Assembly: GCA_009377795.1 (NCBI GenBank)
Contig: WHTJ01000030.1
Location: 1 to 45,264 of the forward strand
DNA length: 45,264 nt
Direction of reading: 5' to 3'
DNA from: Propionibacteriales bacterium
GTDB taxonomy: Bacteria; Actinomycetota; Actinomycetes; Propionibacteriales; Nocardioidaceae
Shown: piece by piece, positions 34,878-42,921 of the stretch
How the letters are laid out: each line of letters begins with the position of its first letter
Position numbering within the stretch: the first letter of the stretch is position 1
Made by a program: the position numbers and the translations under genes
The notes under the pieces: model-generated
Databases searched by the model: none
Told to the model about the DNA's origin: nothing
The model's input: only the letters and a program-made list of their open reading frames with translations

Positions 34878-36119
34878 TCACGCCCGCGCCCGCGCGACAA
34901 CCGCGGAGCCGAGCACGACGACGGCCAGGACACCGGCCATCCCGTTCAGCGCGCTGTACCCCCAGCTCGCCAGCACGACGCCCCCGAGCGACGCGGCGAT
35001 CGCCGCGCACACGCCCTGCAGAAGGTCGGCGACGCCCTGCACGCCGGGCCGTTCGATCAGCGGTACGGCGTCCACCAGCAGGCTCGACGCCGCCACGACG
35101 CCACACGACCACCCGAGGCCGAGCAGGAACAGGCCCACCGCGAGCACGGCCGAATGGCCCGCCGGCGCGCTGCCGGCCAGGGCGACCGCGAGCAGCAGCA
35201 CCAGGGCACCGGCCGCGAGGACTACGGAGGGGCCGAGCAGGTCGGCGAGCCAGCCGATCAACGGGGAGAACGCGAACATCCCCACGATGTGCACGCTGAT
35301 CACGAACCCGATCACCTCGAGGTCCGCTCCCCCATGGCTCATGTGGATCGGCGTCATCACCATCACGGTGAGCATCACCGAATGCGAGACCGCGATCGCC
35401 GCCATGGCCGCCATCGCCCGCGGCCTCGTCCGTACGACCGACCACACGCGGCGCAGGCTGACCCGGGGCGACGGCCCCCCGCCCGAACCGTCCGCGAGCC
35501 GTCTGGCGGTCAGGAGCGGGTCGGGCCGCAGCCACGTCCACAGCACGCCGGCGCCCGCGAACAGGCCGACCAGGGAGAACAGGAACGGCCCGGTCAGCGC
35601 GGGCAGTCCGACGGCCTCCGCCACGTCGCCGGCCGGGCCGACCAGGTTGGGCCCGACGACCGCCCCGATCGTGGTCGCCCAGACGACGACCGACAACGCC
35701 CTCGCCCGGCGCCGCGGCGACGCGAGGTCGGTCGCGGCGTACCGCGCCTGGCTGTTGGTCGCCACCGCGGAGCCCAGCGCGAAGGTCCCGAGCAGCAGCA
35801 CGGCGAATGAGCCGACGGCACCCCCGACGATGCACAGTCCGGCACCCAGCGCCCCGAGCCCGTATCCGAGGGCGAGCCCCACCCTGCGCCCGCGGATCGC
35901 CATGACCTGGGAGAGCAGGAATGCGACCACGGCCGCGCCGACCAGCTGCGCGGTCTGAGTCATGCCGGCGAACGACGCGTCTCCCAGGATGTCCTCCGCC
36001 AGCAGGGTCGCGACCGTGATGCCGGTGAACACGCCGATCCCGCCGAGCGCCTGGCTGGCGACCAGGACGCCGACGGTACGGCGTTGGACGAGTGTGGCCT
36101 CGGACTCGGCGACGGTCAT
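34878..36119 (-). CDS. MFS transporter
   Basis: 413 aa with about 12 hydrophobic segments (for example TVGVLVASQALGGIGVFTGI, AVVAFLLSQVMAIRGRRVGL, MFAFSPLIGWLADLLGPSVV). The motif-A-like loop is GRRVGLALG, with a later GWLADLLG. Resembles the drug/sugar efflux MFS_1 group; substrate unknown. Start 36119 (MTVAESEATL) overlaps the DUF3046 stop by ATGA, so translation is coupled. Confidence 0.88.
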   Translation of the reverse strand: MTVAESEATLVQRRTVGVLVASQALGGIGVFTGITVATLLAEDILGDASFAGMTQTAQLVGAAVVAFLLSQVMAIRGRRVGLALGYGLGALGAGLCIVGGAVGSFAVLLLGTFALGSAVATNSQARYAATDLASPRRRARALSVVVWATTIGAVVGPNLVGPAGDVAEAVGLPALTGPFLFSLVGLFAGAGVLWTWLRPDPLLTARRLADGSGGGPSPRVSLRRVWSVVRTRPRAMAAMAAIAVSHSVMLTVMVMTPIHMSHGGADLEVIGFVISVHIVGMFAFSPLIGWLADLLGPSVVLAAGALVLLLAVALAGSAPAGHSAVLAVGLFLLGLGWSCGVVAASSLLVDAVPLIERPGVQGVADLLQGVCAAIAASLGGVVLASWGYSALNGMAGVLAVVVLGSAVVARARA

Positions 36120-36310
36120 CGTTCGGACGCGGGCAGGTCGAGCGTCGACCACACCGCGCGCCACACCCGCTTGACGTCCTCACCCTCCTCGAGGGCCTGG
36201 CTCACCGTACGGCCCCCGAGCTGCCGGATGACGTGCTCGCGCGCCCAGGTCCGGGCGTACGCTGCCCCCAGATGATGCTCCATCCGTGCCCAGAACTCGG
36301 TGTGCCGCAT
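36116..36310 (-). CDS. DUF3046 small protein
   Basis: 64 aa, start MRHTEFWARMEHHLG as in the actinobacterial DUF3046 family, which usually sits directly upstream of recA (from memory Rv2738c). Here it lies 4.8 kb upstream of recA, with MFS, mtnP, epimerase and glycosyltransferase genes between. All face the same way, so an insertion into the old recA operon is likely. Function unknown. Start 36310 is preferred over 36316 because family members begin at this Met. Confidence 0.85.
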   Translation of the reverse strand: MRHTEFWARMEHHLGAAYARTWAREHVIRQLGGRTVSQALEEGEDVKRVWRAVWSTLDLPASER

Positions 36311-36362
36311 GACCATAGTGTGCGCATCTCGTCAAGTCGGATCCACTCCGCACCCAATCCAC

Positions 36363-36423
36363 TCGCGCCGAGATTGCAGAAGTGGTTGATCCGGGATCGA
36401 CCACTTCTGCAATCTCGGCGCGA
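36363..36423. repeat. Dispersed palindrome, copy 7 (perfect 23-bp arms, near-full pairing)
   Basis: Left arm 36363-36385 (TCGCGCCGAGATTGCAGAAG then TGG) is the exact reverse complement of 36401-36423. The loop region pairs further (TTGATC with GATCGA, one G-U), leaving a 3-base tip. The inner arm, GAAGTGG, differs from copies 1 and 6 (CATCTGG) yet is equally self-complementary. Between the MMPL and DUF3046 genes on the minus strand, so at the 3' end of MMPL. Confidence 0.95.
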
Positions 36424-36432
36424 AAAGAGACC

Positions 36433-38541
36433 TCAGGCGGCCTCCTCCCGGAAGCCGTACCGCTCCCACACCCGGCGGAGCGGCCTCGGCGCCCACCAGT
36501 TCGCCCGGCCCAGCAGCCGCATGGTCGCCGGCACCAGCAGCGTGCGGATCACGGTCGCGTCGACGAAGATCGCCACGATCATGCCGACGCCGATCATCTT
36601 GATGAACGTGATCCCCGACGTCGAGAACCCGCCGATCACCACGATCAGCAGCAGCGCCAGGCTGGTGATGATCCGCCCGGTGCGCTGCACTCCCACGGCG
36701 ACGGACTCGGTGTTGTCGTGCGAGCGGTCCCAGTGCTCACGGATCCGCGACAGCAGGAACACCTCGTAGTCCATCGAGAGCCCGAACAGGATCGCGAGCA
36801 TCAGGATCGGCTGGGTGGCCTCGATATACCCCGTGCTGGTGAAGTCGAGCACGTCGGACAGGTTGCCGTCCTGGAAGACCAGCACCACGACCCCGAACGA
36901 GGCGGCGATCGACACCGCGGTCATGAGCACCGCCTTGATCGGGAGCACCACGGAGCCGAACGCGGCGAACAGCAGTACCAGCATCACGCCGATGACGATC
37001 AGCGCCATCCACGGCAGCCGGTCGGCGAGCGAGTCGAGCAGGTCGAGGGCCTCCGCGGTCTCCCCTCCGACGAGCGTGGTCACCCCGTCGGGCGCCGGTA
37101 CGTCGCGCACGTCCGCGACCAGCGATCGCGCCTCCTCCGACTGCGGATCGACCGCGTACTGCGCCTCGAGCAGCGTCGTACCGTCGGTTCGCACGACCTC
37201 CCGCACCTGGTCGACGCCGTCGACCGCGGCCAGCCGGTCGGCGTACTGCCGGACCTCGCCCGCGGAGCCGCCTCGAACCACCACGTCGGCGCCGTCGACA
37301 TCGCCGCCGGGGAACTCGGCGGCGAGCCGCTCGGCCACGACCCGGCTCTCGGCGTCCTCGGGCAGCACCCGCTCGTCCACGCTGCCGAACGTCACGCGCA
37401 GGAACGGCGAGCCGAGAGCCAGCAGCACGACCACGATGACCCCCGCGTACACGACCGGCCGCCGCATCACGCTGCGCGCGATCGCGGCCCACGCACCGTG
37501 GCCGTCGGCCTCCGCCTCGGCCCCCTTCGCCCGCCCGAAGTACGGCAGCCGCAGGGCGTTGATCCGGTGGCCGAGCGTGCCGAGCAGCGCCGGGAGGGTG
37601 CTGAGCCCGGCCAGCATCGCGATCAGCACGGCGGCCATCCCGCCGAATCCCATGGACTGCAGGAAATTCTGCGGGAAGATCAACAGCGACGCCATCGACG
37701 CGGCGATGATCAGGCCGGAGAACGCGACTGTCCGGCCGGCGGTCGCCACCGTACGTACGACGGCCTCCTCCACGCTCGCCGTGCGCTGTATCTCTTCCCG
37801 GAACCGGCTCACGATGAAGAGGGCGTAGTCGATCGCCATGCCCAGTCCGAGGATCGTGATGATGTTGATCGCGAACACCGACACGTCGGTGAAGAGCGAC
37901 AGCACGTGCAGCATGGTGAAGGCGCCGAGGATGGCGATGCTTCCCATGAGGAACGGCATCAGGCCGGACACCACGCTGCCGAAGATGATCAGGGACAGCA
38001 ACAGCACGATCGGCATCGAGATCATCTCCGCGCGCACGATGTCGTGCTCGACCTGGGTGTTGACCTCGTCGAAGATGGCCGCCCCACCGCCGATGCTGGT
38101 CTCCAGTCCGGGCGCCTCCAGCTCGTCGGCCACGGCCTCGAAGTCCCCCTCGCCGTCCTCCAGCGTGAGGACCAGCGTGGTGGCGTGCCGGTCGTCCGAG
38201 ACGAGGTTCGGCGCGGGCGAGTCCAGGTAGCTGACCACCCGGGTCACCTCGGACGGCAACCCCTCGACGACCTCCCGTACGCCGGCCTCGAAATCCGGAT
38301 CGTCCACGGTGAGCCGGTCGCTCTCGTACAACACGACCACGTCGGCGGCCTGCCGGCCGACGGTCTCGTCGATGCGTTCCACCGCGGCCGTCGACTCGCT
38401 GCTCGGGTCCTCGAACCCTCCGGCGGCGAGGTTGGCGAACACCCCGGTCCCCCACAGCCCGGCGAAGGCCAGGAACCCGACCGTGGCCACCAGCACCAGG
38501 TGGCGGAACCGGTACATCACGTGCCCCCACTTCTCGAACAT
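36433..38541 (-). CDS. MMPL-family (RND-type) transporter
   Basis: 702 aa. Two RND-like halves, each a membrane helix, a large outer loop and a five-helix bundle. First helix HLVLVATVGFLAFAGLWGTG. Bundles include MISMPIVLLLSLIIFGSVVS with GLMPFLMGSIAILGAF, and later LPWMALIVIGVMLVLLFAAF. The segment GLGMAIDYALFIVSRFREE and its second-half twin GLSMDYEVFLLSRIREHW carry the Asp of the proton path. Relatives export lipids or drugs. The start has GGAGGA 8 bases upstream. It is divergent from a TetR regulator, which probably represses it. Confidence 0.92.
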   Translation of the reverse strand: MFEKWGHVMYRFRHLVLVATVGFLAFAGLWGTGVFANLAAGGFEDPSSESTAAVERIDETVGRQAADVVVLYESDRLTVDDPDFEAGVREVVEGLPSEVTRVVSYLDSPAPNLVSDDRHATTLVLTLEDGEGDFEAVADELEAPGLETSIGGGAAIFDEVNTQVEHDIVRAEMISMPIVLLLSLIIFGSVVSGLMPFLMGSIAILGAFTMLHVLSLFTDVSVFAINIITILGLGMAIDYALFIVSRFREEIQRTASVEEAVVRTVATAGRTVAFSGLIIAASMASLLIFPQNFLQSMGFGGMAAVLIAMLAGLSTLPALLGTLGHRINALRLPYFGRAKGAEAEADGHGAWAAIARSVMRRPVVYAGVIVVVLLALGSPFLRVTFGSVDERVLPEDAESRVVAERLAAEFPGGDVDGADVVVRGGSAGEVRQYADRLAAVDGVDQVREVVRTDGTTLLEAQYAVDPQSEEARSLVADVRDVPAPDGVTTLVGGETAEALDLLDSLADRLPWMALIVIGVMLVLLFAAFGSVVLPIKAVLMTAVSIAASFGVVVLVFQDGNLSDVLDFTSTGYIEATQPILMLAILFGLSMDYEVFLLSRIREHWDRSHDNTESVAVGVQRTGRIITSLALLLIVVIGGFSTSGITFIKMIGVGMIVAIFVDATVIRTLLVPATMRLLGRANWWAPRPLRRVWERYGFREEAA

Positions 38542-38561
38542 CGCGAAATCCTCCGTGATCG

Positions 38562-38604
38562 GTGTTAAACTGAGTTAACAGTGTTTGCGTTAACGGCGTT
38601 AACT
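38562..38604. promoter_or_regulatory. GTTAAC repeat array between MMPL and TetR genes (TetR operator)
   Basis: Four copies: GTTAAA (38564-38569), and GTTAAC at 38574-38579, 38589-38594 and 38598-38603. GTTAAC is itself a palindrome. The first pair lies within TGTTAA ... TTAACA and the last pair is GTTAAC-GGC-GTTAAC. Very AT-rich for this genome. The likely operator of the neighbouring TetR protein, covering both promoters. Confidence 0.75.
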
Positions 38605-38630
38605 ATGACCCGGCTGGAGGCTGATGTCAA

Positions 38631-39380
38631 GTGCCAGAATCCGAGACCCAGCAGTCATGGCGGGTTCGCCAGCGCCAGGCCACGGTCGCGGAGATCCTCG
38701 GAGCCGCACGCCGCCTGCTCGTCGAACACGGGCAGGCCGGGATCTCGTTGCGGGCCATCGCCCGCGAGATGGGCATGACCGCGCCGGCGTTGTACCGCTA
38801 CTTCGGTTCTCACGAAGAGCTGGTCGCCGCACTCACCGTGGAGATCTACGACGAGCTGATCGCCACCGCGGAACGCGCTCGCGACGCCCAACCGGAGGAC
38901 GACCCGCTGGCCCGGCTGCTCGCGGTCTGCCGGGCGTTCCGGCGCTGGTCGATCGGGAACCGCGAGGAGTTCGGGCTGGTCTTCGCCAACCCGATACACC
39001 TCGACATCACCATCGAACGCCCGGAGGGAGAGGCTCACCAGGCTGCGCAGCGGTTCGGGATGCTCTTCGGTGGACTGTTCGTCGAGCTAATGCATCGCCG
39101 TGGTCGTTCGCCGTCGGCGGAGGTCGAGCTCGACCCCAGGATCACCGAGCAGTTCCAGCGGCGGCAGCCGATCCTGTACGACGTACTCTCCCCGCACGAC
39201 CTCTACACGTTCCTGCGCGCGTGGACGCTCCTGTACGGCACGGTCGCGCTGGAGGCCTTCGGGCACTGCCAGTGGGCCCTCGAGGACGCCGAGCCGATGT
39301 TCGAGGACGTCATGCGCGACTGCGCCACGTTGATGGGGCTGGGCGACGAGGCCGCGGCCGTGCTCGAACGGGACTCCTGA
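38631..39380 (+). CDS. TetR-family transcriptional regulator
   Basis: 249 aa. N-terminal helix-turn-helix (residues about 17-65): VAEILGAARRLLVEHGQAG, ISLRAIAREMGMTAPALYRY and FGSHEELVAALT. C-terminal ligand domain starts ARLLAVCRAFRRWSIGNREEF and ends LRAWTLLYGTVALEAFGHCQ (WHG-type). Start is GTG 38631 after GGAGG. Divergent from the MMPL gene across the GTTAAC array; a repressor of that exporter is the natural reading, with an unknown ligand. Confidence 0.92.
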   Translation: MPESETQQSWRVRQRQATVAEILGAARRLLVEHGQAGISLRAIAREMGMTAPALYRYFGSHEELVAALTVEIYDELIATAERARDAQPEDDPLARLLAVCRAFRRWSIGNREEFGLVFANPIHLDITIERPEGEAHQAAQRFGMLFGGLFVELMHRRGRSPSAEVELDPRITEQFQRRQPILYDVLSPHDLYTFLRAWTLLYGTVALEAFGHCQWALEDAEPMFEDVMRDCATLMGLGDEAAAVLERDS

Positions 39381-39459
39381 CTGGTGCCAACGCGCTGGTC
39401 AGGAGTCTGGTCGCCATCCAGCGTGGGACGGCAGGCGGACGCCAGAAATCGACTACGCC

Positions 39460-40263
39460 TCAGGTGAGCAGCAGCCTCGAGAGCCGGCGGGACGCGAGAT
39501 AGAGACCGGCCGAGCCCATCGCGACCAGATAGGCGACCGACACCACGGAACCCCAGGTCAGCGCTCCCGTGACCAGCTCGCGGCACAGCACCACCGCGCG
39601 GTAGAGCGGGGTGATCTCGACGATCCACTGCAGCGCCGCCGGATAGGCGTGCAACGGATAGAACGTCGCCGAGAACAGGAACATCGGCAGGATCGTCAGC
39701 TGGACGAACTCGAAGTCCTGCCAGCTGCGCATGAACGTCGTGAGCGCCATCCCGACACCGGCGAACGCATAGCCGATGAGCAGGGTCGCCGGGAGGGCGA
39801 GGACCGCCCACCAGGAGCCAGTGAGACCCATCGCCGTCATCACCGCGAGGAACGCGCCCGAATAGATGCCGCCGCGGATGAGGGCCCAGCCGATCTCGCC
39901 GGACGCGATGTCCCACGGTCGCAGCGGCGTCGCGAGCATCGCGTCGTACAGCTTGATGTACTTCAGCCGGAAGAAGATGTTGAACGTCGAGTCGAAGATC
40001 GCGCCGTTCATCGCCGAGGCGGCCAGCAGCGCGGGCGCCACGAACGCGGTGTACTCGACCACCTGCCCGTTAGGCATCACGAACTCGTCCACCAGCGCCG
40101 CCACCCCGATGCCGATGGAGAACAGGTAGAACACCGGCTCCAGGAACCCGGTCGCGAAGACGATCCAGTTGCGCCGGTACACCAGGTAGTTGCGCATGAT
40201 CAGCTTGCCGCCGCCGAAACCGGCGGGCAGTCCGGGCAGCACCCGGGTGGCCAGCGTCGTCAT
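39460..40263 (-). CDS. ABC-2 type transporter permease (NodJ/DrrB-like), second
   Basis: 267 aa, six membrane helices of the ABC-2 family (for example FLEPVFYLFSIGIGVAALVD, GGIYSGAFLAVMTAMGL, LPATLLIGYAFAGVGMALTT). Motif PRPWDIxxGEIGW and the late ATFYPLHAYPAALQWIVEITPLY are typical. It is the last gene of an ATPase-permease-permease operon; 16 bases separate it from the upstream permease. Confidence 0.9.
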   Translation of the reverse strand: MTTLATRVLPGLPAGFGGGKLIMRNYLVYRRNWIVFATGFLEPVFYLFSIGIGVAALVDEFVMPNGQVVEYTAFVAPALLAASAMNGAIFDSTFNIFFRLKYIKLYDAMLATPLRPWDIASGEIGWALIRGGIYSGAFLAVMTAMGLTGSWWAVLALPATLLIGYAFAGVGMALTTFMRSWQDFEFVQLTILPMFLFSATFYPLHAYPAALQWIVEITPLYRAVVLCRELVTGALTWGSVVSVAYLVAMGSAGLYLASRRLSRLLLT

Positions 40264-40279
40264 CTCCCGCGCCCTCCCC

Positions 40280-41119
40280 TCACTGCACCAGCCGCCGGCT
40301 GAACGTCTTGATCGCCAGCCACCAGCCGGTCATCAGCCACAGCAGGAGGTAACCGGTGTGCACCGCCGCCATCCCCGCCTCGAGGGTCCCGGTGGTGAGC
40401 ATGCGGGTCAGCTCGACGCCGTGCCACAGCGGCGTGACGTACGCCAGCCACTCGAACACCGCCGGCAGCTGGCTCACCGGGAAGAACGCGCCGGAGAACA
40501 GGAACATCGGCATCACACCCAGCCGGAACACGATCGCGAATCCGGCGTCGTTCTCCAGCCGACCCGAGAGCGCGACGACCGGAGTGGCGTGCGCCAGGCC
40601 GATGAGTACGGCGACCAGCAGGCCGAGCAACCCCGCCCACACCGACGGCACCAGCCCGAACACCGCGGTGACGACGATGAACACCCCCGCGATGGTCGTC
40701 ATCCGGAACGCGATGTAGCCGAAGTTGGCGAGCAGCAGCGCCGGTACGACGACCGGGGTGTTCAGCATGGCCACGAAGACCTTGTTCCACTTGATGCCGG
40801 ACATCACCGGGTACGTCGACTCGAAGACGGCGTTCTGCATCACCGTCGCGGCGAGCAGCCCGGGTGCGATGTACTCCAGGTAGGTCAGGCCGCCCAGGCG
40901 TTCGATCGCGTCCGGGTCGTCGATGAAGCCACCCAGACCCACACCCATCGCCGTGAGATAGAGCAGCGGCATCACGAAGCTCGAGACCGCGCTGCCCTTC
41001 CACGTACGCCGGTAGACCGTGAGCCAGTAGTCGAACTGACGCAAGGCCAGCCCGAGCGTTCCGGTCCGCCCGGCGGGCGCAGGAGCCGACGCGGCGGTCG
41101 GCGGGCTCGCGGCGGTCAT
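40280..41119 (-). CDS. ABC-2 type transporter permease (NodJ/DrrB-like), first
   Basis: 279 aa. Pro/Ala-rich cytoplasmic N-terminus, then an ABC-2 permease core: SSFVMPLLYLTAMGVGLGGF, LEYIAPGLLAATVMQNAVFE, MFLFSGAFFPVSQLPAVFEW, and LLWLMTGWWLAIKTFSRRL at the end. Sequence resembles the second permease, so the channel is a heterodimer from an old duplication. Its start overlaps the ATPase stop by one base (TGATG). Confidence 0.9.
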   Translation of the reverse strand: MTAASPPTAASAPAPAGRTGTLGLALRQFDYWLTVYRRTWKGSAVSSFVMPLLYLTAMGVGLGGFIDDPDAIERLGGLTYLEYIAPGLLAATVMQNAVFESTYPVMSGIKWNKVFVAMLNTPVVVPALLLANFGYIAFRMTTIAGVFIVVTAVFGLVPSVWAGLLGLLVAVLIGLAHATPVVALSGRLENDAGFAIVFRLGVMPMFLFSGAFFPVSQLPAVFEWLAYVTPLWHGVELTRMLTTGTLEAGMAAVHTGYLLLWLMTGWWLAIKTFSRRLVQ

Positions 41120-42057
41120 CAGTCCACCAGCGAACGGCCGGTGAGGCGGAGGAAGACGTCCTCGAGGGTCGACCGGCGTACCAGGACCGAGTCCGGCCGC
41201 AGACCGCGCGCGGCGACCTCGGACGTCGCGCGCTCGCCGTCGTCGGTGTAGAGCAGCAGGCGGTCGGGCAGGACCTCGATCCGCTCGGCGAGGTCCGCGA
41301 CCTTACCCCCGAGCTGTTCGTGATGCCCCACGCCGAACCGCAACTCGGTGACCTCGCGGGTGGAGTATTGGGCGATGAGGGCGGTCGGCGACCCTTCGGC
41401 GACGATCCGGCCGTCGTTCATCACCACCAGCCGGTCGCAGAGCTGCTCGGCCTCGTCCATGTAATGCGTGGTGAGCACGAGGGTCACGCCCTGCTGCCTG
41501 AGCCGGAACAGCTTGTCCCACAGCAGGTGCCGCGCCTGCGGGTCCAGCCCGGTCGTCGGCTCGTCGAGGAGCAGCAGGTCGGGCTGGTTGATCAGCGACC
41601 GGGCGATCGTGAGCCGGCGCTTCATGCCGCCGGACAGGCTCTCGACCTTGGCGTTCGCCTTGTCGGTGAGCTGCACGAAGTCGAGCAGCTCGTCGGCCCG
41701 GGAGCGGCACTCCGCACGGCTGAGCCCGAAGTACCGGCCGTAGACGGTGAGGTTCTCGCGTACCGTCAACTCGACGTCCAGCTGGTCCTCCTGCGGGCAG
41801 ACCCCAATCCGGGCCCGGATCGCGGATCCGTCGGCGAGCGGGTCGAGGCCGAGCACGGTCAGCTCGCCGGACGAGGTCGGGGATACGCAGGCGATCATCC
41901 GCATCGCCGAGGACTTGCCGGCACCGTTGGGACCGAGGAAACCGAACGCCTCACCGGACGGAACGTCGAGATCGATGCCCCGAACCGCCTCGAAGTCGCC
42001 GTACCGCTTCACCAATCCTCTGGCCCGGATCAGCGCCCCACGATCACCAAAAGTCAC
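41119..42057 (-). CDS. ABC-2 exporter ATPase (NodI/DrrA-like)
   Basis: 312 aa. Walker A GPNGAGKSS, Q-loop CPQEDQLD, signature LSGGMKRRL, Walker B LLLLDEPTTGLD, H-loop LTTHYMDEAEQ. A C-terminal domain of about 90 residues (LRFGVGHHEQLGGKV ... RRSTLEDVFLRLTGR) is typical of DrrA/NodI exporters. Start GTG 42057 is chosen as the family-like beginning (TFGDRGALIRARGLVKRYG); its ribosome site is weak. Substrate of the exporter is not readable. Confidence 0.92.
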   Translation of the reverse strand: MTFGDRGALIRARGLVKRYGDFEAVRGIDLDVPSGEAFGFLGPNGAGKSSAMRMIACVSPTSSGELTVLGLDPLADGSAIRARIGVCPQEDQLDVELTVRENLTVYGRYFGLSRAECRSRADELLDFVQLTDKANAKVESLSGGMKRRLTIARSLINQPDLLLLDEPTTGLDPQARHLLWDKLFRLRQQGVTLVLTTHYMDEAEQLCDRLVVMNDGRIVAEGSPTALIAQYSTREVTELRFGVGHHEQLGGKVADLAERIEVLPDRLLLYTDDGERATSEVAARGLRPDSVLVRRSTLEDVFLRLTGRSLVD

Positions 42058-42102
42058 GGTGAGAGACTCTATCCCCGGCCCAACTCGTTTACGACCGGGA
42101 AC

Positions 42103-42170
42103 GAACCGGCTGACCACCACGGCGGCCGGGTCCCTCCACAAACCCGGTTCGCGCGATGGTCAGCCGGTTC
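42103..42170. repeat. 14-bp perfect inverted repeat with nested hairpin in a 365-bp gap
   Basis: GAACCGGCTGACCA (42103-42116) and TGGTCAGCCGGTTC (42157-42170) are exact reverse complements. Inside them CCGGGT (42126-42131) and ACCCGG (42142-42147) form a second stem. The gap 42058-42422 between the exporter ATPase and the sigma factor holds this, a small CTCCC/GGGAG hairpin near 42340, and no gene I can support. Role unknown; operator pair or mRNA structure are options. Confidence 0.7.
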
Positions 42171-42422
42171 CTCGCGTCCACGTCGATGCCTCGTCCTCGA
42201 CCGGCGGGCTCAGGAGCACCCTCCACCCCGGTGCCACCCGGACGAGGACCGCTGCCGCGACCGCCTCCCCCGACGCGTTCCATAGCCTCTACGAAGCGGC
42301 CGCCCTCCCGGTTGCAGAGGACGTGGAAGAATCTCCCACCGGGAGGCAACCCGGCGACCCGTTCACGCGTCCTCGGGTTAACGCACGCAAGCGCCGGAAC
42401 GGCGCCAGGAGACGGGGTATCG

Positions 42423-42920
42423 GTGCGGACAGAGGACCGCGAGGTGTTCGAGGTGTTCGATGCGTTCGTGCGTGCCCGCTACCACGAGCTGGTGCGCTTC
42501 GGCACCGCATTGGCCGGAAACCCCGAGACCGGTGCGGACCTGGTGCAGGACGCGCTGGAGCGCACCCTCATGGCCTGGCACCGGCTGCAGTCGCGGGAGG
42601 ACCCGGAGGGTTACGTGCGCCGAATCATGGTCAACCGCAACATCTCGCTGTGGCGACGCCTCCGCCGTGAGCACGTCACCGATGAGTTACCCGAGCAGCC
42701 GCATGTGGACCGCCAACGGGACGGCATGTTGTGGGCCGCGATGGAGCGCCTCCCACCACGCCAGCGGGCCGTGATCGCGTTGCGCTACTACGAGGATCTG
42801 CCCGAGGCCGACGTCGCGCGGATCCTCGGTTGCTCTGTCGGCACCGTGAAGAGTCAGGCGGCGAAGGGGCTCGCGAAGATGCGCGCCGGAATCCCCGCCG
42901 ATGTACGGAGCGTGAGCTGA
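42423..42920 (+). CDS. SigE-family (SigE70-type) RNA polymerase sigma factor
   Basis: 165 aa, two-domain sigma of the actinobacterial SigE group. Region 2 is ADLVQDALERTLMAWHRLQ with PEGYVRRIMVNRNISLWRR. Region 4 is LPPRQRAVIALRYYEDLPEA and VARILGCSVGTVKSQAAKGL. The GTG at 42423 is preferred because family members begin near here and GGAGA is 10-11 bases before it; the longer open frame from 42156 has no such features. The next gene starts 1 base after its stop, and such pairs are usually sigma factor and membrane-bound partner. Confidence 0.9.
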   Translation: MRTEDREVFEVFDAFVRARYHELVRFGTALAGNPETGADLVQDALERTLMAWHRLQSREDPEGYVRRIMVNRNISLWRRLRREHVTDELPEQPHVDRQRDGMLWAAMERLPPRQRAVIALRYYEDLPEADVARILGCSVGTVKSQAAKGLAKMRAGIPADVRSVS

Positions 42921-42921
42921 G

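Noticed and set aside
36382-38568. 728-codon open frame opposite the MMPL gene
   Set aside because: Composition is His, Arg, Gln and Asp rich, typical of an antisense shadow. The MMPL frame has clear membrane helices.
42156-42422. Extended N-terminus of the sigma factor gene
   Set aside because: The extra 89 residues are Pro, Arg and Ser rich without family likeness and overlap the nested inverted repeat. The GTG at 42423 with GGAGA upstream fits better.
42396-42423. ECF-type promoter (GGAAC ... GTATC) right before the sigma gene
   Set aside because: The hexamers would put the transcript start inside the coding sequence, after the chosen start codon, so it cannot drive the gene as annotated.
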